Assembly: GCF_000155675.2 (NCBI RefSeq)
Contig: NC_020911.1
Location: 362,501 to 426,500, forward strand
Origin: Octadecabacter antarcticus 307
Lineage (GTDB): Bacteria > Pseudomonadota > Alphaproteobacteria > Rhodobacterales > Rhodobacteraceae
Direction of reading: 5' to 3'
DNA length: 64,000 nucleotides
The notes beneath the pieces are model-generated. The model saw only the letters and a list, made by a program, of their open reading frames with translations, was not told the origin of the DNA and did not search any database. Shown piece by piece: positions 10,135-18,584 of the stretch (the first letter of the stretch is position 1; each line of letters opens with the position of its first letter). Both the position numbers and the translations under genes were made by a program.

Positions 10135-10956
10135 ATGGCGCAACCCGATCTTCAGACTTCCAGACTTTGGGCCTACCTTCGTGAAGAGCCAGAAAGCATG
10201 CCACGGCTCCTTCTTTCCTTTTGCGCAGCCGCGCTTTTTTGCAGTGTAATCATTGCCGGATTTCAACCTGCCGCAACGGCGGAGCTGCCTTTTATCCTGG
10301 CGGTCGCACACTGGGTTCTGCATATCGTGTTCGCCATGCTCATCGTGACGGGCATCGCTTCGGCAGCCGTGCTGTTAGGGATGCGGCTGATCTGGGCCGT
10401 GGGTCTGGCCATACTTTTTATGCCTGTCGCGCTAACCCCTCTATCGCTAGCGATAGAGGCTGGTATGGCCTACATTTTAGGCTCTCAAGACCAGGAACCT
10501 GACAGTTTTCTGGAAGAGTTGGAGCGCCTTGCGGTGCCCGCGATCGGGTTGTCATCACTTTTGGCCTTGTTTGCGTTCAAGGCAGCTGCCTATGTCGCCA
10601 ATCAGCGCGCAAGCATTTTGGCGCGTTTCGCCGTCGAGCCAGAACTGCGCAGCGTATTCCCGGATATTCCACACAATCTAGGCGATGACCTCCTGAGCGT
10701 CAGCGCCAATGACCACTATGTCCATGTCCGGACAGCCCATGGAACAGTGATGCTGAGCAGGAATTTCTCCGATTGCCTAGAGAAGTTGAAACCCTTTAGG
10801 GGGCTACAGGTACACCGTTCACATTGGGTCCGTAGCAAACACGTTGACCAAATCAAAGCAAAAGGCAGCAGCTATCTTTGCATCCTAAGCGACGGAAATT
10901 CTATCCCGGTAAGTCGTCGACGGCATGCAGAGCTCAAATTAATTTTGCGCGGGTAA
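10135..10956 (+). CDS. Membrane-bound LytTR transcription regulator
   Basis: 273 aa. Residues 20-160 hold about four hydrophobic segments. The C-terminal 95 residues form a LytTR DNA-binding domain with 'LLSVSANDHYVHVRT', 'LEKLKPFRGLQVHRSHWVRSKHV' and 'GNSIPVSRRR'. There is no receiver domain, so the membrane part probably senses the signal directly. It is transcribed away from the MipA/FAH/small secreted protein genes across a gap carrying palindromes, which suggests it controls them. The ATG at 10135 is the only good start. The 936 bp after it contain no convincing gene until 11736. Confidence 0.88.
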   Translation: MAQPDLQTSRLWAYLREEPESMPRLLLSFCAAALFCSVIIAGFQPAATAELPFILAVAHWVLHIVFAMLIVTGIASAAVLLGMRLIWAVGLAILFMPVALTPLSLAIEAGMAYILGSQDQEPDSFLEELERLAVPAIGLSSLLALFAFKAAAYVANQRASILARFAVEPELRSVFPDIPHNLGDDLLSVSANDHYVHVRTAHGTVMLSRNFSDCLEKLKPFRGLQVHRSHWVRSKHVDQIKAKGSSYLCILSDGNSIPVSRRRHAELKLILRG

Positions 10957-11735
10957 CGCGAAGAGCAGATGGACTTGTGACCAACCTTCATTACGATCTA
11001 CATACAGATCAATCACAGTATTTCCTTCCTCATGAATATGCCCGAGTTTTACCGCAACCACATAAGTTCAAAAAAAACCGTTTGTTGAACGCATAGAAAC
11101 CCGTTGGTCCTGTGCCCATTTTCTCGAAAGCGACCATTGGCCTTACTGTTACCAAAAGTCGCTTTATCTGGACAGCAGCCCTTGTGTCACAACCGCAGCG
11201 AAGGTCTTGATTCCGCCCTTAATGGCAAAATGTACGTGGTGCAGCATTGGTCATTCTGGGTTCATATTCTAACACCCTTAATTTACCCACCCTCGCGGCG
11301 ATGCAGAACACGGTGTTCGTTGGGAGACATCTGCGTCCATATGAGCGGCCTAATGCCGGCATCCGGCCGATTACGCTTTTTGTTCTTGTCTTCTTTACGC
11401 CTCCAAACGGCACTCAACCTCAAAATCCTTCAAATTATTATTTGCGAACATTGACTCCGCGCGGTTTTGATCACCGAAGCAACCCATTTCCCCTCCTTTT
11501 CGTCACGACCCACAACCTCCCTTAAACCCTGTCCCCACAACGGTTTGGCGCCAATCAATCTTGCAAAATCATATGTTATCCCCAATTTTCAGCATGCTCT
11601 TCAAAAATAAATAGCGTTTTTCAACTTTGGTAGCCGTACATATTGGTCAAGCAAAGATCGTTGATGATCGCCACAGATTAAAAGATATAACGCTCCTGTT
11701 TTCAACGGGTTGAGGGCGACCGGAGAACCTACGCT
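10957..11735. other. 780-bp stretch without a recognisable gene
   Basis: Short open frames occur on both strands (for example 11104-11454 on the plus strand), but none has a ribosome binding site, protein-like composition or recognisable motif. Base composition wanders, with T-rich and CCC-rich tracts. It is probably decayed mobile or island DNA upstream of the serine recombinase. Confidence 0.4.
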
Positions 11736-11930
11736 ATGATATGTTTGAAGAAGCCTCTTACCTTACGCAAGTCGCCAAAGCGGCAACTTCAAACGCCTGC
11801 GCATTCAGTTTCTTCGCGGTTGTCCCTTGTCAAAGAGCCAAAGCATTTTCAACATCTAGAGGGTCTTAATCACTTCATACGCACGCTCGCACGTGAGTTG
11901 GCACGCGCCGATCACGCAGCTGAAGCGTAA
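11736..11930 (+). CDS. Small hypothetical protein before serine recombinase
   Basis: A 64-residue basic peptide. Its C-terminal part, 'GLNHFIRTLARELARADHAAEA', is an amphipathic helix like those in small proteins encoded just upstream of recombinases in alphaproteobacterial elements. It ends 22 bases before the recombinase ATG. The N-terminal half is less convincing. Confidence 0.35.
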   Translation: MICLKKPLTLRKSPKRQLQTPAHSVSSRLSLVKEPKHFQHLEGLNHFIRTLARELARADHAAEA

Positions 11931-11952
11931 GCATAATATTGGATTATTGCCC

Positions 11953-12963
11953 ATGACCCGCCCGTTACGCGCCGCCATCTATGCCCGCTTCTCCACGGAC
12001 ATGCAGAGAGACGCCTCACTTGATGATCAAGAGCGATCCTGTCGGGATTTCGCGGCCAAGCAGGGTATGGAAGTGGTGGAGATTTATTCCGATAGAGCAG
12101 TCTCCGGGGCCAACCTCATGCGCAGCGGTATCCAAAAGCTGTTGCGTGATGCGGACGCACAAGCCTTTGATGTGGTCCTTACTGAGGCGATGGACCGCTT
12201 CTCACGCAATCAAGCCGACATCGCCTCTATTTTTCAAAAGCTGCAGTTTCGCGCGGTCGTGATCGAAACACTAAGTGAAGGCCTCCTCTCCGAGATGCAC
12301 ATTGGCTTGAAGGGGACGATGAACGCTATTTTTCTCAAGGATTTAGCCGCTAAAACCCACCGCGGCCTCAAAGGGCGCGCACTTGCCGACAAATCCGCCG
12401 GAGGTAAAGCCTACGGATATAAGAACCTTGTGAAGTTTACTGAGGTAGGTGACCCCATAAAGGGGGATCGCGCAATTATTCCATCAGAGGCTGCAACGAT
12501 CATTCGCATTCTCACAGACTATGCCAATGGCGTCTCTCCAAGGAAGATCGCTTTTGCTCTGAATGGTGAGTGTATTCCGGGCCCAAGCGGCAAAGGCTGG
12601 GGTGCCTCAACCCTGCATGGCAACCGCGAACGCGGCACAGGCATCTTAAACAACGAACTCTATGTTGGCGTTCAAGCCTGGAACCGTCTCACCTATGCCA
12701 AAGATCCTGACACCGGCAAACGTATCTCCCGCCTCAATCCAGAGAGCGAATGGGTCATCACGCCCATCCCTGAGCTGCGCATTGTCGAGCAGTCTCTCTG
12801 GGATGCAGTACGCACACGACAAGGCGCCCTCAAAACCAAAAACACCAGCTCCCCGATCTGGGATCGCAGACGACCGAAGACCCTCTTTTCTGGCTTGTTG
12901 AAGTTGACCTGTGCCCCAATTTCCCTCCAGCTTTGCGCGGAGTCCTTGGTGCTAAATCTTTGA
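11953..12963 (+). pseudogene. Large serine recombinase, 3' end lost to IS3
   Basis: The resolvase catalytic domain is intact: 'AAIYARFSTDMQRDASLDDQ' holds the nucleophile Ser, with 'DRAVSG' and 'EAMDRFSRNQADIA' following. The recombinase domain ('GKAYGYKNL', 'ILNNELYVGVQAWNRL') comes next. Reading breaks at 'TLFSGLLKL', exactly where family members begin their zinc-ribbon domain (LLxCxxCG); the last 20 codons are IS3 sequence from 12905 on. The ATG at 11953 fits the family, and upstream in-frame codons do not. It once drove integration or excision of some element and is now truncated. Confidence 0.85.
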
Positions 12964-12965
12964 CC

Positions 12966-13295
12966 TTAAGCGGCCATCTTGTCGATGATCCTTCTCTCTA
13001 AAAATTCCATTGGCGTCAGGTTCCCCAGAGCTGAATGTGGTCTGCGCCAGTTGTAGTCGTCCTGCCATTCTTCAAGCGTTTTGCGGGCGTCGCCCAATGT
13101 AGCAAACAGCGTTTCATTGAGGCATTCATCTCTTAGTTTACCGTTGAAGCTTTCGATGAACCCGTTCTGCTGGGGCTTGCCCCCTCTCATGGTTTGCAAG
13201 CAAACCACTGCCGGGCGGCGGGACGCGATATAATGCCAATCGATACCCGTATTTTGAACCCATTTGAGGATCGCCATGCTGGTGAACTCTGTGCC
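12966..13295 (-). pseudogene. IS3 orfB transposase, C-terminal part
   Basis: Encodes the end of an IS3 DDE domain: '[23 protein letters not shown]', '[23 protein letters not shown]' with the catalytic Glu, and '[18 protein letters not shown]'. It is cut off from its N-terminal part at the codons for DN|GTEF by the IS110-type insertion ending at 13296. The frame extends to 13370 only by reading through into that element. Confidence 0.85.
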
Positions 13296-13891
13296 GTAAC
13301 ACCTTCGGAATATCGCTAATTTAAGGCTATGACTGCCTGCGCAGCCCCAAATAACGCAGCAGGTGGTCATAGCTTTGCCTCAGGTCCCTACGGTGGTTTT
13401 GTACAAACCACACCGCAAAGGAGACCAACTATGACCGATATCATTATTACACAAACTGCGCCCGTTTTGGTGGCCATCGATATCTCGAAGGCCCGCGACG
13501 AAGTTCTCATTGCTATTGCGGACAAGAAGCGCTGCCGTCGTTTGACTGTTCTGAACCAGCTAGACGACTTCAATCGTCTAATCACATCGCTTGCCTGCTA
13601 CGGCCGCCCTGTCCGTGTAGCTTTTGAAGCAACGGGTAATTATCACCGTGCCTTGGCTTATCATCTTGCCGCAGCAGGTTTTGAGTTGAAGTTGGTGTCA
13701 TCTGTGGCCCTGGCCAGAACGCGAGAGGCCTTGCACAACAGTTGGGACAAAAACGACCCTAAGGATGCCCAGGTCATTCTTCACATGATGGAGATCGGGA
13801 ACGAGCAGTTTTATCATGCCCCCCTCGTGCGTGGCACTAACGACATCCAAGAGCTTTCCAAAACGCATGACATCGTATCCAAGTCGAAGAC

Positions 13892-13936
13892 CGAGTTGTG
13901 GCACCGAGTTGTGGCACCGAGTTGTGGCACCGAGTT
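13892..13936. repeat. Tandem 13-bp repeat (3.5 copies) in transposase gene
   Basis: The unit cgagttgtggcac occurs at 13892, 13905 and 13918, followed by a partial unit to 13936. One unit plus the partial is enough for an intact IS110 reading frame, so two units were gained by slippage. Confidence 0.95.
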
Positions 13937-13983
13937 TTAACCCATTATCTGCCGCTGTATTTTCCTGAAGCTGATCGTTTCCA

Positions 13984-14008
13984 TCGCAGTTCTCGCAGTT
14001 CTCGCAGT
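13984..14008. repeat. Tandem 9-bp repeat in the same transposase gene
   Basis: The unit tcgcagttc is present twice, followed by a 7-base partial copy, encoding SSRSSRS in phase. It is a second, frame-neutral slippage tract about 50 bp from the frame-breaking one. Confidence 0.9.
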
Positions 14009-14698
14009 GACTGGTTCTTTGCTTTCCTTGAACGTTATCCGTCACCACACTTGATCTCAGCCATGAGCAAGGAGGCATTCATCGCTGACGCTTGGGATGT
14101 GGTGGGCCTCAAGGTTGCAAAAGAGCGTTTACTTTCAGATATCTACGAGACTGCCAAAGTATCAGTCGGACTGCCGGTTGCCGCAGATTCCGACGCGATA
14201 AGCATGTTCCGCTTGGTTCTCGGGGAAGGCCGCAGTCTTATCGCGCAACGCAATCAAATTGAAGATCGCGCCGTCGCGCTTCTCAAGGACCTACCAGATT
14301 ATAAGCTACTGACATCGATACCTGGAATCGGTCCCATCAATGCTTTGACAATTTTGGCAGAAGCTGGGGATGTACGGCGCTTTCGTCATCACCGGCAGTT
14401 TTTGAAGTTCTGTGGAATGGACCTTGCGACTATGCAATCAGGTACATTCAGAGGGCAAACCAAACTGTCAAAATATGGCAATGCTCGGCTTCGTCGAACG
14501 CTTTGGATGGCTGGACAGGTTGCTATTCTGCAGCGCACCAACAGCTTCCGCGACAAGTTCGAGCGCTACATCGCCAAAGACCGTCACAACACCCATTTGC
14601 GCCGAAAGGCGTACACCGCAATCGCAGCGAAGATGGCCCGAACCGTTCATGGGATCATCAAGCACGGCGAACCATATCGCCCCTTCTTTGAGGGGTGA

Positions 14699-14959
14699 TC
14701 GACAGCAGTAGGACCTTTCTCTGTAAGGGCCGTGGAGGCAGACAACTGACCTCGTAGATAATGTTTAGGCCTTCTGCTCAACGACCCAAAGATCTCGTCT
14801 TAAGGACGGTGAGAGCCGCAAAAGCGTACTCTGTGTTTGTTATGGGAGAGACAGTTCGTTGACCAAAATGCCAAACTGAGCAATGCTTCTAACGTGTCGA
14901 GACGCCTCGATGCGACAATAACCTGACGCCAATTCAGCTAATCATTCCGCGCATAGGAC
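14699..14959 (+). ncRNA. Possible bridge/seek RNA region of the IS110-type element
   Basis: This 261-bp noncoding 3' end lies between the transposase stop and the element end and holds no gene. IS1111-type relatives encode their target-guiding RNA in this position. I infer the RNA only from position and element type; no structure was computed. Confidence 0.35.
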
Positions 14960-15572
14960 GTTATCGACACGTATGGTTTGGGGTTTGCCGCGCTCAGCAT
15001 GATGTGTCCGCGACAAGTACCAGGTTCTCGCGGCTGAAGTCATCGACAACCGTCAGAATACGAAACCGGCGACCGTCAGTCAGCGCGTCAGACACAAAAT
15101 CTAATGACCATCTCTGGTTAGGACCATCACAGGCAGCACCATCGGCTTCCGCGTGCCCAAAGCGCGCTTTCTACCGCCCCTACGACGCACTTGGAGCTTC
15201 TCTTCAGTGTAAATGCGTCTCACCTTTTTGTGGTTCACCGCAAAGCCTTCGCGCGCGATCATCACATGAACACGACGGCAACCAAACCGTCGCCGCTCCC
15301 TCGAAACCCGCTTGATGGCATCACGCAACTCAGCGTCATCGCCACGGCGAGACGGATACCGCACCGTTGATCGATCAACTTGCAAGACATCGCACGCCCC
15401 CTCTCGGCAGATTGCTTTGCAATCGCCTGCCGGGCAATGGTCGCTGGCTAACCTGATGAGTTTCCATCAAGTGAACCACAGCTTTAAGCTTCCCAACGGG
15501 CGTCACCATTTTTTTGAATTGATGTCTCGCAACATTGCATTGTCCCTCGCCTGACAGGGTATTGCGCAGCAA
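14960..15572 (-). pseudogene. IS3 orfB transposase, N-terminal part, frameshifted
   Basis: Pieces in different frames reconstruct orfB: 'KKMVTPVGKLKAVVHLMETHQVSQR', then 'DVLQ/MQVDRSTVRYPSRRGDDAELRDAIKRVSRERRRFGCRRVHVMI' (15385-15101), then 'NQRWSLDFVSDALTDGRRFRILTVVDDFSRENL' in another frame down to about 15000. At least two frameshifts occur. The sequence then runs into the IS110-type insertion at 14959. Non-functional. Confidence 0.8.
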
Positions 15573-15807
15573 TGTCCCGAGAAGAGAGCATCTGTTCCGC
15601 TAGCAGCTTCTTTAGCTTCCCGTTCTCGTCTTCCAAGGCCCGCAACCGCTTCGCGTCAGACGGCTCCATGCCTCCATACTTCGATGTGTATTTATAGAAC
15701 GTCGCTGAACTGATCCCGTGCCGCCGACATACATCAGCAGTCTTCTCCCCAGATTCCTGTTCTTTGATAATTGCTATGATCTGTTCGTCTGTAAATCGTG
15801 CCTTCAT
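15484..15807 (-). CDS. IS3 orfA (transposase helix-turn-helix subunit)
   Basis: 107 aa. 'MKARFTDEQIIAIIKEQESGEKTADVCRRHGISSATFYKYTSKYGG' is the standard HTH_Tnp_1 domain, followed by the leucine-zipper-like 'LRALEDENGKLKKLLAEQML'. The C-terminal 20 residues diverge from the family pattern (AEQMLDNAxLK), suggesting a frameshift near the end. It forms the upstream partner of the broken orfB. Confidence 0.85.
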   Translation of the reverse strand: MKARFTDEQIIAIIKEQESGEKTADVCRRHGISSATFYKYTSKYGGMEPSDAKRLRALEDENGKLKKLLAEQMLSSRDIAAQYPVRRGTMQCCETSIQKNGDARWEA

Positions 15808-15870
15808 TTGTCCGTCCTTTTGTTGGGCGGACTCTACACAAATCTGGAGGAGTTTTAGGGGCGCAGGTCA

Positions 15871-16555
15871 CGACAACGACGGTGTTGCTCCGGATTTTTC
15901 GCTACCCACCTTCAAGGGCCGCAATGCTACTCAACGCAAACTTCTCGCATCAATAAAGCTGCCAGCCCTTGCGACTGGCAAAGGCATATACACGCTCGAC
16001 GGTGATGATAAGGCGTCGAGGGTATCCCAGGTTTTCGAGTATCAGGGCGATCCGCACGCTTGGGATGACGGGAGAAATCTCATTTGCCATCATCAAAAGG
16101 GAAACCGAACCTGCGAGGTATCGTTTAATATTTTCTCGAATGAACATCTCCTCGACGAAATCGACAGGCTGATGACACAGAATGGACTACTTGAAGGGCC
16201 AGTCTGTGGGTGTTGTGGCGCTCGGTATCTGGATGCACCGGACGAGTTTATCTTCAATGGAACGCACGGCAAACTCGCGCCCGCGCGTAGAGGGAAGCGG
16301 CCGAAGCCTTCTGGATTCCGGATCATTCATAAACCCTGTAAAGGGCAGCCCGGTGCGCGTATCTCCGTTTCCCTGGACCATCAGGCACAAAAGAAGAAGA
16401 GCGATAATGGTGCGCCTGCTCAGGGAGTTGGTCAATGGCGCAAGTATCAACGACCTCCAACGCCTTTTGTCGGACCCCGATACGGGCAAGAAATGCGGTG
16501 TGAGCCGTATTTACAGTCGTATTTTCTTTTTGGAAAAGATCCTGCTCGCGTTTGA
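15871..16555 (+). pseudogene. IS copy 1, first reading frame (5' truncated)
   Basis: Lacks the first 80 or so codons present in copy 2. The rest encodes 'DNDGVAPDFSLPTFKGRNATQRKLLASIKLPAL', then cysteine motifs ('LICHHQKGNRTCEV', 'GPVCGCCGARYL'), a zinc-ribbon-like DNA-binding region. In-frame codons before 15871 belong to IS3. After about 16395 the protein-like phase moves to the next frame. Confidence 0.75.
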
Positions 16556-17606
16556 GCGCGCGAAACTGCAAGATTGGAAAGCTAAGGAAGACGCATCCGA
16601 CCGGTTCAGCCATATGCGCATCGCGCACGATGATGTGGTCATTTCAGTAAACTGGGAAAGTCGGTTTGATCGCCGCCTGACGCCTCTTCACTGCTCGGTC
16701 AGCGCAGACATCCGCAGTGGATATGTCTTCCGGATTGATGCCAACTTCGACCCGCGTGTCGATCCTGCTGCTTTCTTCGAAGAGCACTACCTCGATGTTG
16801 CCGGCCAGCCCCGCAATATCCGTAAACAATACACCCAGAAGTCTGGCAAGGTCGTGAGCGCCCCATTGCTTCACTTCCAAAGGCCGAGCGGTAGGTTTGA
16901 TGAGGCCGCGTTCTTTGCCAGCGCCGAGAGTAGCTGGCGGGTTTTTGAGGAAAAGTTGAAGAAGGCCTATGAGGAAGACATTTCTTGCGGCATTGATCTG
17001 CCCGATGATGTTCAGCAAGGTCTTTGGGAATCAGGTGCGCGACGCCGGGTTCTCAATGAGATCCGCAACGGATACTTCGGCCTTGTAGATACCAACCGCG
17101 ATCACCGCGGCAGTTTCAAGGGGGTAGTCGTTAAACAGACCTATACAAAGGCTGCGCACCTTGCGTGCCTGCGAAAGATGCTGCCAGATGGCAAGATTAC
17201 CCTGGTTGGCGAACAAGAAGCTGCGATGGTGCGAGTTGTCCCTCACATTTTCCGAGACTTGATTAGGGAGGACAAGTTCGAATGGTTTGTGATGTCCTTC
17301 GACAAGGAAGCTTCTACGCCAACGAACCAAAGCCGTATCAAAAAATTCGAAAAGGCGTTCGAGGAGTTTGGTGAGATTCAGACGCGGATTGTAGGCGAAG
17401 AGCTTCCGAGATGGGAGCTATTGAGACGGTTCTGCGCAGCAGGGCTAATGCCAGCAGTGAAGACTGATAGCCAGGACGCGGTGCATCCTTTTCCGATCGC
17501 CAACTTTCAATCTGCCCAGTTCCCACAGTTCTGGGCCAGCTCGCCTGTCCAGCATTACGGTGAGACCGAAAAGACGGTGGGCTTTCCAGTGCTCCGGTCA
17601 AAATAG
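16182..17606 (+). CDS. IS copy 1, central transposase frame
   Basis: Open for 474 codons. The credible part begins near 16400 ('VRLLRELVNGASINDLQRLLSDPDTGKKCGVSRIYSR', an HTH). A core with 'DDVVISVNWESRFDRR', 'VSADIRSGYVFRIDANFDP' and 'ITLVGEQEAAMVRVVP' follows, plausibly an RNase H-like DDE domain. It lacks an obvious start of its own and is probably translated by +1 shift from the first frame. It ends in TAG at 17604, after which the same frame reads on for 33 codons. I recognise it as transposase-like but cannot name the family. Confidence 0.6.
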   Translation: MDYLKGQSVGVVALGIWMHRTSLSSMERTANSRPRVEGSGRSLLDSGSFINPVKGSPVRVSPFPWTIRHKRRRAIMVRLLRELVNGASINDLQRLLSDPDTGKKCGVSRIYSRIFFLEKILLAFERAKLQDWKAKEDASDRFSHMRIAHDDVVISVNWESRFDRRLTPLHCSVSADIRSGYVFRIDANFDPRVDPAAFFEEHYLDVAGQPRNIRKQYTQKSGKVVSAPLLHFQRPSGRFDEAAFFASAESSWRVFEEKLKKAYEEDISCGIDLPDDVQQGLWESGARRRVLNEIRNGYFGLVDTNRDHRGSFKGVVVKQTYTKAAHLACLRKMLPDGKITLVGEQEAAMVRVVPHIFRDLIREDKFEWFVMSFDKEASTPTNQSRIKKFEKAFEEFGEIQTRIVGEELPRWELLRRFCAAGLMPAVKTDSQDAVHPFPIANFQSAQFPQFWASSPVQHYGETEKTVGFPVLRSK

Positions 17607-17720
17607 CGAAAGCGTTTGAAGTCGGTAGGCTTCGATCAAAAGATAGCTGATGACGATCTAAGGGAGGCGCTCGCTCGTCGTGTGTTGAACACCACAATCC
17701 AGCCTGTATGAACCGCTTTT

Positions 17721-18134
17721 ATGAACTCTGTGCGGAGCCGGATCAGTCCAACCGCGCGGGCAGGTGGGCGCGGCAGTCGAAACGGTCCCAGCTACATAAA
17801 CGGCGCAGTATTTAATCCTGCTAGCTTGGTCGCCCTGCTCAATATCTATCGCGTGTATTACAACTGGTTCGAGACACGGCAGTATGTAGCGTCTGGGTCG
17901 TCGGGGCAGGGCACAACCGAGGTGGCCCAAGGTGTCTCTACAGTGCGGGTTCCTGGATCGTCCAAATCCCTGAAAGTCCCGAAGCGGCGAACCGCCGCGC
18001 CGGTAATGCGGACCCCGGCGATGCGGCTGGGTGCCGACAATCCAAAGAACAAGGCACCTGATCCACGCAGGATCTTTTATCGACCTTGGTTGTTCCACGG
18101 CACACCGCTTTGGAGAAAGTTCGAGACACGGTAA
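17721..18134 (+). CDS. IS copy 1, C-terminal transposase frame
   Basis: 137 codons in the same phase as the central frame but separated by TAG (17604) and TGA (17709). 'NGAVFNPASLVALLNIYRVYYNWFETRQYV' looks like the C-terminal helix region of a DDE transposase. A third frame over 17708-17812 (MNRFYELCAEPDQSNRAGRW) reads better than this one, so a further shift is likely. Probably not an independent gene. Confidence 0.4.
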   Translation: MNSVRSRISPTARAGGRGSRNGPSYINGAVFNPASLVALLNIYRVYYNWFETRQYVASGSSGQGTTEVAQGVSTVRVPGSSKSLKVPKRRTAAPVMRTPAMRLGADNPKNKAPDPRRIFYRPWLFHGTPLWRKFETR

Positions 18135-18184
18135 TGGCTTTCTCAATCAAGAGGCCCCCGCGAAATAAATCGCGAAAGCCTCTA

Positions 18185-18211
18185 TGTGTCCCAAAAGCCG
18201 GAATGCGTCAG
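18185..18211. repeat. Terminal inverted repeat of IS copy 1
   Basis: Identical to the 26-bp terminus of copy 2 at 32289-32314 (begins tgtgtcccaaaagccgg). The matching opposite end of this copy is missing. Confidence 0.92.
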
Positions 18212-18327
18212 CAGTGATGCGGGGGCCTTTTTCGTTTGTTGGAATGTACGCGCAAGCAATGCCGTCCTTAGTGCCCTTTGCAGCAACTCTGTCATGCTCT
18301 GAATGGTCGGATCACGGGAGCGGTCCC

Positions 18328-18420
18328 CACAACAACAGATTTAATTTTGAACGCGGTTTGTGGCGGTGTTGCGTGAACTGGTTCGCGCATGTTCCAAAAC
18401 TGGCAGCTTTAGCACACTCA
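18328..18420. repeat. Dispersed intergenic repeat, copy B
   Basis: Ordered blocks 'ttttgaacgcggtttgtggc', 'gtgttgcg' and 'gcgcatgttccaaaa' match copies A (5663) and C (59757). It lies in the 370-bp gene-free gap between IS copy 1 and the small secreted protein at 18585. Confidence 0.5.
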
Positions 18421-18584
18421 ACTGACAGGTGTCGTCCAACGCAGGCCACTCGTCTTATTCACCTCTACAACCTTGAACATATGTGAAACATCACACTGCC
18501 CAGCTAGAGTTTGAGGCTATCATTTAACAAAATTCATGATTGCGAATAGTTTCATTACCATCCTCTGGAATAGGAAAAATAAAA

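Larger units (their letters stand above)
13431..14698 (+). pseudogene. IS110-family transposase, broken by a 13-bp repeat expansion
   Basis: Frame 1 (13431-13940) has the DEDD-type N-terminal domain ('LVAIDISKARDEVLIAI', 'AFEATGNYHRALAYHL', 'NDPKDAQ'). Frame 2 (about 13937-14698) has the C-terminal domain with 'LLTSIPGIGPINALTILAEAGD' and 'FLKFCGMDL'. The frames join if two of three copies of a 13-bp unit at 13892-13930 are removed, giving 'TELWHRVLTHYLP'. The extra 26 bp shift the frame. An AAAGGAG site precedes the ATG at 13431. Probably inactive unless slippage restores the frame. Confidence 0.85.
13296..14959. mobile_element. IS110/IS1111-type element inserted in IS3 orfB
   Basis: Boundaries come from the target: IS3 orfB reads '...gtcgataacg' up to 14960 and resumes with 'gcacagagttcacc' at 13295, so 13296-14959 is foreign. 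Near the ends, 'cggaatatcgctaatt' and, inverted, 'cggaatgattagctgaatt' form an imperfect subterminal repeat. There is no target duplication, as expected for the family. The 3' noncoding end (14699-14959) is longer than the 5' end (13296-13430), as in IS1111-type elements, where the guide (bridge/seek) RNA is encoded 3' of the transposase. Confidence 0.8.
12905..15870. mobile_element. IS3-family element, split by an IS110-type element
   Basis: Related termini begin tgacctgtgcccc (12905 onward) and, inverted, tgacctgcgcccc (15870 backward), continuing as imperfect repeats for about 40 bp. Removing the inserted 1664 bp leaves about 1.30 kb, a normal IS3 size. Genes lie on the minus strand: orfA intact, orfB frameshifted and interrupted. 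The flanking bases (aagt on the left, cgac on the right) do not match. The left flank is serine recombinase while the right flank is a different IS, so the locus was rearranged. Confidence 0.88.
15871..18211. mobile_element. 2.66-kb IS, copy 1 (5' 323 bp missing)
   Basis: Homologous to the complete element at 29653-32315 but in inverse orientation. Identity starts at 15871, the first base after the IS3 right end, and runs to the terminal repeat at 18185-18210. I noticed only two substitutions relative to copy 2 (one near 15975, one near 17621). The portion equivalent to 31993-32315, including one terminal repeat and the transposase start, is absent. Confidence 0.9.

Noticed and set aside
11104..11454. 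116-codon plus-strand frame with hydrophobic and Arg-rich segments
   Set aside because: No ribosome binding site, uneven composition, overlapping minus-strand frame of equal quality, and no motif.
12905..15870. Composite transposon bounded by the two ends of IS3 with the IS110 genes as cargo
   Set aside because: The IS110-type unit interrupts orfB within a codon motif, so this is a nested insertion, not cargo between two IS copies.
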